Source: Adenanthera pavonina
Lineage: Eukaryota > Streptophyta > Magnoliopsida > Fabales > Fabaceae
Direction: 5' to 3'
Assembly (NCBI GenBank): GCA_026686845.1
Contig: JAIVEN010000008.1
Location: 34,352,501 to 34,416,500 of the forward strand
Length of the DNA stretch: 64,000 bases
Positions 35,848-49,200 of this stretch are shown here, one piece after another. The notes below the pieces were generated by a model that saw only the letters and a program-made list of their open reading frames with translations, did no database searches and was not told where the DNA came from. Every line of letters begins with the position of its first letter. Positions within the stretch are counted from its first letter, which is position 1. Both the position numbers and the translations under genes were made by a program.

Positions 35848-36058
35848 TAATAATTGATATTTATATCCATAGTGGTGGATTTCTCCATCAATTTCAAGGG
35901 ATTATTTCTAGCCTATTACCTTTAACAAAATAAATTTGTTTACGTCTCTTTCAAAAAAAAAATTCTTTTTTGCTTTTTGGGTAGCTCGAAAATTTTAAGT
36001 CAAATCACATTTCTTTTTACATTTAAATTCTAATAACATATACCTTAATTCCGCCACT

Positions 36059-36100
36059 CCCCCACCACCCCACAAACGACCACCCCCCGCCCCCTCCCCC
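36059..36100 (-). other. C-rich island with G-quadruplex potential on the minus strand
   Basis: The plus strand has C runs of 5, 4, 6, 5 and 5 in about 42 bp; the minus strand therefore has GGGGGAGGGGGCGGGGGG followed by further GGGG and GGGGG tracts. Such a block is exceptional in this AT-rich window. Confidence 0.75.
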
Positions 36101-36526
36101 GGTTCTTCTCATGTCATCCGTCTTTGTTAGGCTAAAATATATGAAATCCGCCACCTCGATAACTAATTAACTCTTTGATAACATATATAATTTTATAATT
36201 ATTTAAGTATATTTTAAATTCACGAGTTGCATTATGAAAACTAGGATTCCGAAAAAAAAAATCTTAGGTGTTTTTCTTAATAAAAAAGAAAAGCTAAGCT
36301 GGTAAATTAATAACATCTGAGAATCGCTTGACTTGAACAACTTTTTAGGATTTGAGGCTTCAAATATTAAGAACATTTCTTTTCCTTTTTCACTGAACTT
36401 TAACCAGGAACTTGATTAGATAATAACATCATATTAATGTTAGCAAGTCAAGTCCATGAAATATATGTACATGCACACAAATATTCTTTGCTAGTTTCAA
36501 ATGTTCACCGATCAATATCATAATAA

Positions 36527-36785
36527 TAATCCTTCCGATCTCATTTATAAGGTGTTATTCGAAAGATTTACTTAATCATATTTATAAAGTATTGTGCCAT
36601 TTTTTTGTCAGAATTTCCTCTTTTATTCTTCTTTTAATGACTTTATTATTGCGTAAATTATTCCAATTATTAATCAATAAGGGTAAAATTGGAAACTTAT
36701 GCTAATTTTTTATAACTTTGAGAATATAACTAACTCTCTTTAATATCCATACATTGGATAACAACACTTTCATATGGAGGGAGTA
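36527..36785. mobile_element. Stowaway-like MITE, about 259 bp
   Basis: Left TAATCCTTCCGATCTCATTT then ATAAGGTGTTAT; right end reverse complement TACTCCCTCCATATGAAAGT then GTTGTTAT. Bounded by TA. Confidence 0.6.
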
Positions 36786-37859
36786 ATAAAGAAGAAAATG
36801 TATATAAAAAATAAAACTATCCAATCACTAACTAAACACCTTTCTTTTTGTACAAAATGTCTGAAATAAGTTACACTAATTATAATTATTTTTTTATACA
36901 AACGGAAAATAAAAACCACAAACAGGAAAATAAACAAAATTAAATTAGATGAATAAAATTACTTTCTATAAATTTTATATTTTATATTAATTAATATTAA
37001 TAATTAATTCTAATAATTAATCACATAAAAGAGAATTAATATATGAATCTCCTTGATCAGTGAATCCTAGGATCAATGAATTTTGAATTCTCCACTCTTC
37101 GATTTTTTTTTTTTTTGCCAACCCTACTCTTCAAATTTGAATTCTCTACTTTTGCACTTACAGAAAATCTTATAAAAAATTAAATGGGAAGCCTCCCTAT
37201 TTCGAGCTCTAGAATCACTGAGAATTACGACTATTGAAACCATAACTGCTGATGTAAATGCAGTTGGTTAAATAGTAAGGGATTTAATATTTTTCAACTA
37301 AAATCTTAAATTTGAGTCAGGTAGATAAAATTATACTAATGTTGGGAGAGCTATTTCGTCAGAATCTGACAATATTTGAATTTGATATGGTGGTATAGGA
37401 TACTTGATATGGCAGAAAACATGGGGAAATCAACACGGGGAAACCAAAGGAAAAAAAATAGGGGATCTCTTATAATTAAAGGAAGGGACGAAGCAATCCA
37501 ATCCAATCAAATCTAACTTGATATAAACCAAAAAAAGAATTAAAAGAAAAGGAAAAATCAGTGCTCAAGAATGAATGGTGATTTGAGAAAGTTTGACAAA
37601 TGGAACACAGCAAAACTCTATATCTTGGAAAAAGACAGGAGGAACCCACAACAGTGTACATACTCATTATTCCACCACAAAAAAGATGAAACAAAAGCAG
37701 ACCCAAAAAGTAAAGCCAAAGAAACTAAATTTGCAATTGCATTTAAAATTTAAAAAGAAAGGCATTAAAGATAACCCCACATACAATGAATAAAGTGATT
37801 AAGATACCTAAAGCCTAAATAGCATCATTAACCAAGAGGAATTGCTAGCTACTAGAGTC

Positions 37860-38838
37860 AAAACAAACATATTTCAATCTCTCTCTCCTCTCTCTCTTTC
37901 CTTCGAAACCATTCATAAAGTAAGCCAAACACATAAAGCCATATTTCCACAAACGAACTAAAACATTCTTTCTTCCACAAAGGAGCAGCTTCAGACAAAA
38001 CAAGGTAAATCTCTCTCATACTATCTCTGGAGCCATCTTGCTTTTCTCTCTTTATTTTTTTCAACTCGGAATTCATGGCTGGCTATATCGTTCTGTGACC
38101 ATAAGTAGTGGGGGTTTTCCTCTTGTGTCTTTACTTTGATGCTCCAATTCTGAGCTATTTAATGCTGGGGTTTTAGGGTTCGTTCAAAAGCTGACACTGT
38201 TAATTACATCAACTTCCACGGGTTTTTAAGCTTTATTTGTATCTATGATTTCATTTTCGACCTACACACACATGGGGATAAGCCCTACTCCTGCTCTTTT
38301 TAGTCGTTTCAAGAAGAAAGAATTCATCGACGTATCTCCGGATATGTATATATATTCTCTCTTTTTCTACCACAAAAAAGTTTTTGATTAGGTCTTGATG
38401 AATACCAAGCACTGCTACCTTCCTACCTTTTCTTTTACTACCTTTTTGGCTCATCGGCTCATGTGATTTCTGATATAAAGAACAGAAAAAAGAGGTCTCA
38501 TTTATTATTACTATTGATTCCTTTCAAGTTTTAGTCCTTTAATATTAATTTGTCCCTTTTTCACAAGATAACGAAGTATACGAGAGGGATGTATAACTGA
38601 TTGAATCTTCGTTAATTTTGTCCTACATCTGTTTATTAATATATAACCTGCTCGTGCGAAAATAGCTCTCTTAATTTAAACATTTTATGATCCGTCACCA
38701 ATATATAAACTTTGCATTGTATTATTAGTTCTGGATTGAGGACTGAAAGATTTGAGTTTGATATATGAAAAATGTGATCTTATATGAACGTGTGGATTTA
38801 TATATCTTTCAATTTCTGTCCCTTTTGTGGTATTTCAG
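37860..38838 (+). other. Inferred 5' leader and leader intron of the Dof gene
   Basis: A CT-rich stretch (TCTCTCTCCTCTCTCTCTTTCC near 37877, shortened here to its sense) resembles a plant 5' leader. A good donor (ACAAG/GTAAAT, intron from 38005) and an acceptor (TGGTATTTCAG, ending 38838) would remove 834 bp and place the leader just before the Dof start at 38859. This is inference from splice words only; no coding exon 1 was found in between. Confidence 0.4.
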
Positions 38839-38858
38839 AATTATTTGTCGGAGAAGCC

Positions 38859-39671
38859 ATGGAAGGGATACCTAATCAAAATTCATTGACAAAGCCAGTA
38901 ATGATGGAGAAGAAGGCAAGGCCACAAGAGCAATTGAACTGTCCAAGGTGCAATTCAACTAACACCAAGTTCTGCTATTACAACAACTATAGCCTCACAC
39001 AGCCCAGATACTTCTGCAAGACTTGCAGAAGGTACTGGACAGAAGGAGGGTCCCTCAGAAACATCCCAGTTGGAGGAGGTTCCAGAAAGAACAAGAACAA
39101 GGTCATCACCTCCTCTTCCTCTTCCTCCTCCAACTCGTCATCAAGGATTCCTGACCTAAACCCTCCATTACCGGCTCTCTCGGCCATACTCGAGCCATCT
39201 TCGGGGCTGAATGATCCGAGTTTGAATCTCTCTGGAGGCCAGATTAACCAGAGCTTCTCAACTAATTGTACTATTTCCACCCATCAAAACCCTAAAGTCC
39301 ACGGAGGCCAGGATCTTAATCTGGCCTTCCCCACTTCCTCTCTTTCAGCTCCTAGGGTTTTGAATAATAATATTCCGTATGTTCCTTCATTCATGATGCC
39401 AAATAGCTCTTATAGTAACCTCAATTACCCATCTGGATTGATTCCCATGCAAGAAGAAGCAAAACCTAGCCTGGGATTTTCAGTGGACGGGCTTGGAAAT
39501 AGATCATATGGAGTACAGGAGAACGATAATAATAATGGCGAGAGGCTTTTGCTTCCTTTTGGAGGAGTCAAGCAGATTGCAACTGGTGGTGCTGAAGTGG
39601 AGCAAAATAATAAAGAACAAGGGAATTCAAGTGGGTTTTGGTCTGGAATGATTGGCGAAGGATCATGGTAA
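38859..39671 (+). CDS. Dof-type zinc-finger transcription factor
   Basis: A 270-residue protein. The start was placed at MEGIPNQN (38859) because the open frame upstream (from 38784) crosses a good 3' splice site (TATTTCAG, ending 38838) and encodes unlike sequence. The Dof finger is complete: Cys28-x2-Cys31-x21-Cys53-x2-Cys56, followed by RRYWTEGGSLRN and PVGGGSRK, a domain of about residues 26-77 that binds AAAG sites in promoters. After it come basic RKNKNK, a serine run (85-95), PDLNPP, GGQDLNLAFP and a C-terminal FWSGMIGEGSW. The last two motifs recall the vascular Dof group (TMO6/DOF5.3, DOF2.4 and relatives); the subgroup is from memory. The frame on the opposite strand (38987-39280) is a shadow of the serine-rich part. 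AATAAA-type polyadenylation words follow near 39788. Confidence 0.95.
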   Translation: MEGIPNQNSLTKPVMMEKKARPQEQLNCPRCNSTNTKFCYYNNYSLTQPRYFCKTCRRYWTEGGSLRNIPVGGGSRKNKNKVITSSSSSSSNSSSRIPDLNPPLPALSAILEPSSGLNDPSLNLSGGQINQSFSTNCTISTHQNPKVHGGQDLNLAFPTSSLSAPRVLNNNIPYVPSFMMPNSSYSNLNYPSGLIPMQEEAKPSLGFSVDGLGNRSYGVQENDNNNGERLLLPFGGVKQIATGGAEVEQNNKEQGNSSGFWSGMIGEGSW

Positions 39672-42600
39672 GAAAAGGAACGAAGAAACCCCTACTTTCT
39701 TTTTTTTTTTTTTTCTTTTCTCCACCTTTCATGGATTGTCGTGAAAAAAGAAAAGAAAATGTTTTAGATGTTTGCTATCAGATTCTTCAATAAAAATATA
39801 GGACGTGGAGAGATTTTTTCAAGAAAACCTCAATCACATTTTGTGTTGTTGAGCTGCTAAACATACAGAGATATCATTGCTTGATTGGAGAACCTGATAA
39901 CAAACATCTGAGAATTGTAACTAAGTGTTGTTGTATTGTCATGTGTATGGAAATATCTGAAGTAGTAAGAATAGCATAGGTAGTTATTGGTTACTTTGGT
40001 TTGTATACGATCTGGCTTTGGTAGCTATTGATCGAGCAAGTGTGAGGATTTTACAGCTCCACTTGGTACGTTGTTGTTATATATAGAGAGATCAGCTCCA
40101 CTTTGCAAGTTATTGGTCACCTTTTTAATTGATATATGCTTTCAAAGATTTGATTTAAAAGTCTTTTAGGCTATCAAGAAAAGACTCAGATTTATTCAAG
40201 TTTAATTTGTAACCACACACACACACACGAAATTTGGTCCAGTGCTTGTACTTTCCAGCTATACGCCTCAATCTGTGTCTGTGCAGACATTTACTAGTGG
40301 GGTTATATTCGGCTTTGATGTTATTCTAGTATAGCATATGAATTTTATTAACTAGTTTACATCATATATATTAATAGGTAATTAAGTTATATTGTTTACA
40401 CTTGTGTGTTTCTATATATATACACGGTCATTTGAAATTTATTGTTAATTATTTAAAGTATCTGAACTAATAAGGTCTGATATGGTTAGTAAATAGTTGC
40501 ATCTTTAAACAAGATATCAAATGTGTAATTCTTAGTCATATGTATAGAAAAATATATAATAAACAAAGACAAAACCTACTTTAGTCATCTCTATATTTCA
40601 AAAGAGATTACCATTGAGTATATCTTGATGCTTAAAAAAAAAGTATAAGTGAAATATAATTTTGATGAATATGGTAAAACTTATATGATATTTATATACA
40701 TTAAAATTAGAACTTAAAATAGTAAGTAATTGAGTGATATACCAAAACGTTATGCACTCAAAAACTGGATTAATTAATTGCCCCAACCAAATGCTAATTA
40801 ACATAATGTTGTAAAGATGATTATAGATACACAAAAATGCTTTTTGAGGCTTTCACACCTTATACAAATAGGTGTAAATTTATTTGCAGCTTAATGTAAT
40901 GGGAAAACTCAATAGTTAATTGGTAGTATAACATAGGGTCAATTCAACGAGTAATGATTATTCTCTATGTCATGTCCACATAATCCACCCACTTTTAATT
41001 GAATTCAAGATATATATTTAATTTGAGGAAAGATCAAAGAAAATTCCGAAGGGGCCCACTGTTATTTCTTTTGATGTTTTAGTGGGACCCTTCAAACATT
41101 CCCTCGGGGCAAGTGGATATCATTTCTTCCACCCAAGTCACTTGTTCACATGTACGCCATCAACTTGCCTTCCGTGCTTATGGTCCAGATTTATAATTTT
41201 TTATATAATAATAATATTTTTTTAAATCATATTTATTTTAAATTTTATATTTAATAAAATAAAAATATAATAAAAATATGATAAAAAATATAATTAAATT
41301 TGGACCATAGAAATCTGATAAACACAAAATGAGCACCGAGGGAGATCCGTAGGCCATTCATTAAACAACCCCTTTTTTGGAAAAAATTAAATCACATCGA
41401 AAGACCATCTGTTCATACAAAAATTACAATATAAATTCTTATTACACTTAAGTCTTGCCGTAGTAATAAGATTTGAAAGATCTTATATATTGCAAATTCC
41501 TATAAGTTTTGTGCACTTGTCGTTGTGATGCAATTATTCCCTTTTTTCCTTTTGTTGTTTCATTTTTCTCACTTTAATATATATATATATATATATATAT
41601 CTATATATCTATATATCATCCTCTTATCCCTTTGAGGGCAAGCGATATATGTATCATTCTATTTTCTACAAATGTTTTAATTTTTTTAAAGAATAAATAT
41701 ACTTTCCCAAGTTCATAAGATAAGTTTAATTTTAAATATCTCACACATGTTAAGAAAATAAATTAAAAGTTGATTAACACATTAAATTTGTCAAAAAAAA
41801 TATAGTAACTATTACCCCTATTAAATATATCAAATTCTATTTATTTTTGTCTCACATTTTAATTGAAGTTAAGAATAAAACAGGAAAAAAATTATTAATA
41901 GATTATATAATATCTAAACATGACTTATATTTTGAATCAAAATAATTTTTTAAAATATGACTTATATTATGAATCGAGGTAACAAATTACTTGTAATTTT
42001 AAAATAATTATTATAATCTTGAATTTATTTTTTATAAATATTTTGAGAGAGCCAATCGATATTTAAATCATATTCAGAAGATCAAAAAGCAATGTTACTC
42101 TGGTTTATAGCTTTTTTTTTTTTTTGCCAACATAACTAATATGTTTGAATTGCTTTTCCTTAAACCAGATTTAAATAGATGGCCAAAACAAGAAACTTCA
42201 ATATTTGTTTGGATTCTAATAAAAAATAATAATTAATACTTCACTCATTTTCAGAAGAAAAAAAAATAAAATAAAATTTATCACTTGATTTTGGAACCTA
42301 AAAATATTTTTTAAGAACTGTTATCCTTGAACTAACACTTCGGATATGTTTCTATATATCAAGTAGTATACATATGGATAATCATGAAGAAAGCTTAGAA
42401 AATAGTCAAGGCAGTTACAACAAAATAATTAACACAGTTTTATAATTCTATTAACTTGAATCTTCTACACACTTGAAAAGTTGTGCCTCTTCTTTTTTGA
42501 ATTTATACCTTACTGTTTCTTATTTTGATTTTTATTTTAAAATAATAAAATACCAAACAAAGACAAATTTTAACAGAAACACTATGATCTGAATCTTTAT

Positions 42601-43087
42601 ATATATATATATATATACACACACTTATAAGAGATGCTACAAAGTCCAAAAATACAATTAAGGGTGATTATTAGAAGGACATTTAAACATATTGCCTATC
42701 CAGTTTTCTTCCAAATGAAACAATCTGTTGACATTTTCAACCCGACTGGCCCTAGAACAAAAGAAAGAAAGGGGAAACAAATTCTACCTTGCTGCCTTTT
42801 TTCCTTCCATTGAGAAATGTGAGGAAACACACTATTTACAAAAATAGCATACATTTATAAGATTTCATAGATAAAGACTTCATACTTTCTTGTAACAAAT
42901 GACTCTGTCTCATCATATATTAACAGGATTTCACAGATATTTCTCCTCTGTACAAAAAGAAACTTTATATTTTATTCCCTTTTATATCCAAAGCAGCTTC
43001 AAAAACAGTTGTCTCTTACAGTTCTGACTCTATACAAAGGTTGAAAGGTACAAATTTTTCCAGAACATGAGAACGATTAAGAACATG
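39672..43087. other. Intergenic between convergent Dof and ORM genes
   Basis: The two genes point towards each other. The Dof 3' flank includes a T-rich tract (39700-39720). A degraded SINE (40469-40642), a (TA)n tract at 41577-41600 and another near 42599-42617 are present. No further gene was found; the frame at 40598-40834 overlaps the SINE. Confidence 0.5.
40469..40642 (+). mobile_element. SINE family 1, degraded copy
   Basis: AATAAGGTCTGATATGGTTA at the start, AGTCATATGTAT in the middle, TCATCTCTATATTTC later, and TATCTTGATGCTT-A(9) at the end. Each block has its counterpart in the same order in the copy at 43888-44084. Confidence 0.55.
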
Positions 43088-46000
43088 TCATGAATCGGCA
43101 TTAATTCCGAAAATTCGGACCTTGTGCATGTGGGGGAACTTCGCGACAACTAGCACAATCACTGCTACGGTGTTGAAGAAGAGCATCGGCTGTTGATAGT
43201 CTGTAGTATGTGAGGCTATCAAGAACCTTACCACAAAAAAGAGAAAATGAAATAGTGTTAATACAATCCTCTCAATTATTGAACCTCTTCAAAAACCTCC
43301 AATAAATTCCAAATGAAAAGAAATATATATATATATCCCATACTCTCGAGTCTATATCAAAAGATAGCCTCACTATTCAGCTACTATTACCATGTTTCAT
43401 GTCTTAATATGAACCATCTCCAAGAATAGATCTCATACAGACTTGTGCATAAATACAGCAAGTCCCACGTTCATATGCCTACATCAGGGATAAAATACTA
43501 CTCTTGTTGCAAAAACTATCAAAAGAAGCATCAGTTTATACAGCATGGAATATCCACAATACTAGATAGCGCGAGAGTGCAATAGGTGGAAAACTAATGA
43601 AAAAGGCTAAACTTATTGGTTTTCACAAAATTTTTTAAACTACATTAAATATATAAGAAATCAAGAACGAGAAGCATTGCACATGAATATATATTATAAC
43701 ATTTTATAAGGTGAAGAGAAGTCATTCACATTAGACCTAACTATTCACATTAGTTGCATAGTAGTTGCCTGGTTTCACGTCTTTGCCTTTACATATGCTA
43801 TAGGAAAAAGTCATGTATATAGCTTCTCTAGGGTCCTTTGTGCACGGGCTTTTTAAGGGAGTCACTACAGTAGATATGCACAGAGAACTAATAAGGTTAT
43901 GGCACAGTTGATAGAAAGCTAAGTCCCTTAAACATAAGGTCTTAGATTCGTTGCCTAGCCATATGTATGAAAAATGCCTTGTTAGAAGAGGTAAAATCCA
44001 CTCCAGTGATCTCTACACCTCGAAGGGATTAGATTTCGGTTGTCAATTAAGAAATATCCTTGATGCTCACCAAAAAAAAAAAACATATGCAAAGAAAATA
44101 GATAGCTCTTCTACACAGTAAGTTTTCTAAGGCCTTTGTTTCTATGTTCTAGCCTCAAACATTTCTTGTCTTTCCGGTTGGAGGATAACCTTACCTTATC
44201 CTCCAACAAGTTGTAGTTTCTTTTCTCTCAAATTTCTTTCTATTTTGAAAAAATACATGGTGATGGTTTTACTTTTAGCCCATTGAAGTTGAAAATAAGA
44301 ACCCGTACTATTTCCTGAAAACAAAAATGGTTTAATAGCTGATGCAACTAAAATATGGTCAAATACCAAGATAACAGTGGATGATTGTGTTGATTTCAGG
44401 AGCAAACCATATATATACAATTTGTCACAAGTAGATGAAGCAGATTTAAACTCCATCATCGAATAATATGAATCGTCCACATACTAAGCTTTAGATAAAA
44501 TGAACTCTTTAAATGAAACAAGAGATCCCAGGCATATGCACCTCCCTACACTGTAACACAGCACAAGTACCAACGCGAATGAACAGAGAGAGAAAGAGAG
44601 GGAAACTTACAGCACCAGAGGGACAATGGTTAGAAACTTTTTGTTCCATGTGAACTGCTTCCCATGATCTACCTGCTCCCACCAAGTCAATCGATTGTAG
44701 ATCCCCTGGTCCTCTGCAAAAGGAGTTCCTTTCTTCCAGTGGAAAAAGTGATAAGTTACCTGATGGACAAAACATGATCGATCAAACCATGCAGAGTAAC
44801 ATTCATTAACAGTAACTGACAGATTTGACTCATAAGTTGACCTAATCACAAGATATTAGAAAACATCGTTGGCCTGCCAGTGGCTTCCTCAAGTGATGAA
44901 TGGTTGAACAAGCGTTACCTTAGTACTAAATTGAGTGATGGACCAAGACACATAATAATCCAAAACAAAAATAGAAGTCAGCTAATTATTGTTCACAGGA
45001 CTTACTGTTTGACCAGCAATAAATGTTTCAAAAAAAAAAAATCAAATCCAATAGTATTACACCTTAGAAGTCCTGGTCACACCTACCATAATAAGCTTGA
45101 TTAATAGGAAGTAAAAGAAAGAACCACAAGAATGCAAATTTTGCCCCTGTTAATCCAAAAAAGTAAAATGAGAGCAAGAGATATCAATATCCTGTATTCC
45201 TTAACTTCTATGCCCTTTGATGTCCTTATAGATTCACTTTAGAGTGATCTCCAATCATTCATAAGTTAACCTTGTAACTTGAAATAACTTCCGTAGCGTT
45301 TGCTTTACTGCTAATGTCTTCTAATAAATTTCACAATTTTCAATAGTCCTTCTCTCATATGCTCAACAGCAATCCAATATTTTCAATATATTCTCTACTC
45401 TTTTTATTTGAAACAAATAATAAACTTGATTATAGGAAGTAAAAGAAAGAACCACAAGAATGCAAATTTATCTGGAATTGAAAGAAAATCAAAATACTAT
45501 TTTGATTTAGTTTGATCCCCAAAGTATCACCAATTAACAAACTAGCCCTTAGGAGACCAACACAATTACACAATCCAACAGGACTTCTGGAACTCTAAGG
45601 CTACAGGCAAGGGTCGTGGTTCAGAACAAAAGCAAAAGTAAGATCAATAGAATAGCCTAATCAGTAACAAACATAAAACAATGATATCGCGAACTACTTG
45701 AACTTCGAGATTGGTATCATTATTTTGTAGGATGGCAAAAGGCCACACAGAAGAGTCCATAGCCTAGTCGGGACCACCAAGAAATGTCACATATTTTAGA
45801 GAGCTCATAATGATACATTACAGAACAAAAACAAGCAAGTATATATGAATGTTTACAATCACTCAAGAGATGGTATGGAAACTTAAACCTCAAGAATCCA
45901 ATTGAGTGCTCATTATTGCTGAACAAAATAATCAAAACAGGCAAGAAACGTTCCCAAATCAACAAGATAACATATCATAGACGCTCAAACCCAACTCGAA

Positions 46001-46290
46001 CAAGCATCAATTAAACAGTACCAAATACCGCCAATACTAACAGAACCATGGAAACGAGCAAGAAAATACGTTATCGAAGATAAGGAATCTAAAAATGAAC
46101 ATACAACGAAGTGGCCAAGATTGACGATGGTCCAGGCCATGCCAGGAGAGCAGCCAAAGACGGAGAGGACAAGAAGCCAAGAGAAGAAGAGGATGAGGAT
46201 GTAGGTGGTCCACACACCCGGATACGTGAACCACTCCGTGTTTTTGTTCAGATCGGGCGGTGGCGCAGCCTTGACGTACAGATTCGCCAT
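43088..46290 (-). CDS. ORM1: ORM/ORMDL family protein, sphingolipid synthesis regulator
   Basis: Three exons on the minus strand: 46290-46105 (62 codons), 44759-44611 and 43226-43088, all with GT-AG introns and closing frame, giving 157 residues, the usual plant ORM length. The start is MANLYVKAAPPPDLNKNTEW and the end KVRIFGINADS. ORM proteins are ER membrane proteins that bind and restrain serine palmitoyltransferase, setting sphingolipid levels. Hydrophobic segments at about 29-47, 52-66, 108-117 and 122-140 fit the four-helix ORM fold; the conserved TYHFFHWKKGTPF and YNRLTWWEQ blocks are intact (residues about 64-94). The first intron is 1345 bp and the second 1384 bp; the second carries a SINE (43888-44084). 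The gene lies head-to-tail convergent with the Dof gene and divergent from the WNK gene, 4.6 kb away. The number of paralogues, and so the exact symbol, cannot be told. Confidence 0.97.
43888..44084 (+). mobile_element. tRNA-derived SINE in the ORM intron, with target duplication
   Basis: A box A-like TGGCACAGTTGATAG and a box B-like GGTCTTAGATTC lie about 40 bp apart near the 5' end, followed by a non-tRNA body and GATGCTCACC-A(12). The flanks ATATGCACAGAGAA (43874-43887) and ATATGCAAAGAAAA (44085-44098) are an imperfect 14-bp target duplication. It is inserted antisense to ORM in its second intron, away from the splice sites. Relatives lie at 25827 and 40469. Confidence 0.75.
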
Positions 46291-49200
46291 GAATTCAAAA
46301 CCTAAATTTTGGGAGAAGAATTTTGGAAGGAGGCAGACTGTGGGGTTGATGGGGTTCAAATCCAAAGCCCAGAAAACCTCTCAAATTCTCTCGTTTCTTT
46401 GCCTCTCGATCCGATCAAATGCCATAGAAATTGAAGCTAAAATTGATTACTTTACGTCTTTACCTGGGTTTTGGATAAGTTGGGAAAAAAAAAAAACCAC
46501 GCGATGCAGAAATGCGAACCGTTCGGAAGAGAAAATGACACTTTCACGGTGGCGTGAGTCTTGATGGCTATACATACATACATATGTGTGTGTAAAAAAT
46601 ATATATTATTTTCAATAATTATTATAATTATATTAAAAATATAATAAATATATATATAGTAGATTGTTTTTTAATAAAGCAAAAAATTTTCCCATAAATT
46701 TATATTATATTTTATTTTGATCCCTTAATTTTATTGTTTTTTTATTTTTTAATTCACAAAATGCAATAAAAATTTTTCCCATCACTCATTTTATTAATAG
46801 AAAATGCAAATGTAAGCAATGCATTAAAGCATTTTCTAATAGTGACACATTTATCCACTTATTTCTTATGATAAAAGAATCCTAAGATTAGAGTTTTATT
46901 TAGAAGATGATTATTTGTAATTATTTATTTTTAATTTTTTAATTAAATTTAGAAATATTTTAAAACTAAGATTAATGAGTATATAATGATATTAATGACT
47001 TGACAATAAATATTAATATGTTAACATTAAATAATGCTTTGTTGATATTTTCTATTAACATAGCTAATGATATTAGTAATAGGAAAAGTTTTGATTATAT
47101 TTTAAAAATTAAATGATTAAAAAAGATAAAATAAAGTTAAAAGATCAGAATGAAATGTAACATAAAGTTAAAGGACTTTTTTACCTTTTGATAAATTAGA
47201 ATTAGATAAAATTGTTTATTATTTTATTATTTTCTTGTAAACAAAATTTATTATTATACTTTTAATTAATTACAGCATAATAAATATATAATTTTTAATT
47301 AAAAGGAAATAAATAAATTTATAATGCAATTAGAGAATTATATAAAAGAATAAGTGTTTTTATATTATCATTAAAAATAAAAATATGTTTATTTTATGTT
47401 TATTAAAAATCTTAATAATAATGATATAACTTCTTTTTTTTTACTTGGATTATGAGTATTTACTACCAACATAAAAAAACTAATAAGAGACCAAAATTCC
47501 ACCACTTATACCAACATAAGGAGTTGTTTTGTATAGAAGAAGTAGGAGACAGGAGTAAAACTTTTTAAAAAGTGAATAATTAGCTCTTACTTAATTTAAA
47601 AAAAATATGAAATTTTTTAAAAATTAAGCTTAATTTTGGAAAATTTACTTTTCAAACAAAACCTTAGAAAATTTTATTTCTCAAATGATTTATGATATTT
47701 TATTAAGAATATCCTTGACAACTTAATTCATTTCTTTAATAAAAGGATTTATATGTTTTTGACATTAAAATATAATATATTTATTTTAAAAAATAATTTA
47801 AATTTCTCAAGAATTAAAAAATTGAACAAGTAGATAAAACTTGAACTTCCTAAGTTAACTACATGAGAAATACATTTTTGGAAAGTATACCAAACAATTC
47901 CTAAGTAGATGATAAGATATAACTTTAGCTCCTAAGAAGCATAAAAAAGAAAAAATCATTGAAACTCATGTATATTTTAACCATTCAATACTCATTTTAA
48001 ATGTTGAATGAAAATATTATTTGATTCAAAATTCATAAATAAATTTATTTATGAGATACTTGACAATTTGGTATTCTTTGAAGTGTTTTCAATTATTACA
48101 TTTATATAATTGTAATTTAAATGTTAAATAATAATGATTAATATTTGATCAGTAAAAATAGGCACATCTAAAGTAGGAACTGCGTATCTATTTCATTTTG
48201 TTTACTAGCAATCTAGTTACTCTAAAGCATATTTCGTAATGATGAGAACCAAGTGCTCATCTCAAATTTGAGTTGTTTAGAACTGAATAGTCTAGATTAA
48301 ATTTTATTTTGTTATATGTAGAATGTAAAATAAAGATAATTTTATAATTATTATTTTTTAAAAAAATGATATTATCATTTAAAAAATCAAAATAAAAACT
48401 TTATTTTTGAATTGTTCAAATTAAAACTAGAGGATTCTAATATTGGCAAAATGATGAGCATTGGGTTGCTCATCACTATGATAAGTATGCAAATGAAAAT
48501 CCATTATTACTCTACCATAGTGCCTTATAAATAAATCCCTATATCCGTAGAAATTCCAAAACCATTTGATGCTTCATAGAAATATTTTGGTGTTTTCTGA
48601 TTTCTCACAAGTACTTGGATTGGATTAAGATTAATTGATAAGTATTATCATGAGATCCAGAAATTCATATGGTAACCTCTTTAAAAAGTACAACAACATC
48701 ATTGAAAATTGTAATAACATTTTTTATATTGATGTCATTATAATTTAGGGATGTTATTATGAGGGTATTTTGATATTTCATGTGTATTTTTGTGGTCTTT
48801 GAGTTTTTGTAAATAATTTTAATTTTTAAGGGGCTTTATTATAGTTAATGTTGACTATTTGTCCTTTTCATAATTTTCCTTTTTTAATCTTAAAGCATTT
48901 TATTAAAATTGAAAATCATAATATGATGTTACCAAAAAAAATTCATAATATGACTTTCTCCTTCCACCACCAATATTACAATTATAATGTCTTCCTTACC
49001 CTCTTCCCACCAACAGTGTAAGCATAATTGCATAATTGCCTCCCGTCTTCTCACAACCACCACCATTACCAGGTTGTCCTTGTCAAAATTGTTGTTATTG
49101 TTTAGTTATGATATGCCATAATATTAGTACTTTTAATACATAAAATATTTTTTAAATAAATTCATATTAATGATACATTATAATATTATATAATAAAAGA

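Larger units (their letters stand above)
34058..37859. other. Intergenic upstream of the Dof gene, MITE-rich
   Basis: No supported gene. Holds three MITEs (35085, 35610, 36527) and a C-rich island (36059-36100), listed separately. The region 37380-37860 is nearest the Dof transcript and may be promoter, but no specific element was recognised. Frames at 34580-34801 and 37476-37793 have no family signature. Confidence 0.45.

Noticed and set aside
38784..38858. Upstream extension of the Dof protein from Met at 38784
   Set aside because: It crosses a good 3' splice site and encodes hydrophobic sequence unlike Dof N-termini; the start at 38859 is preferred.
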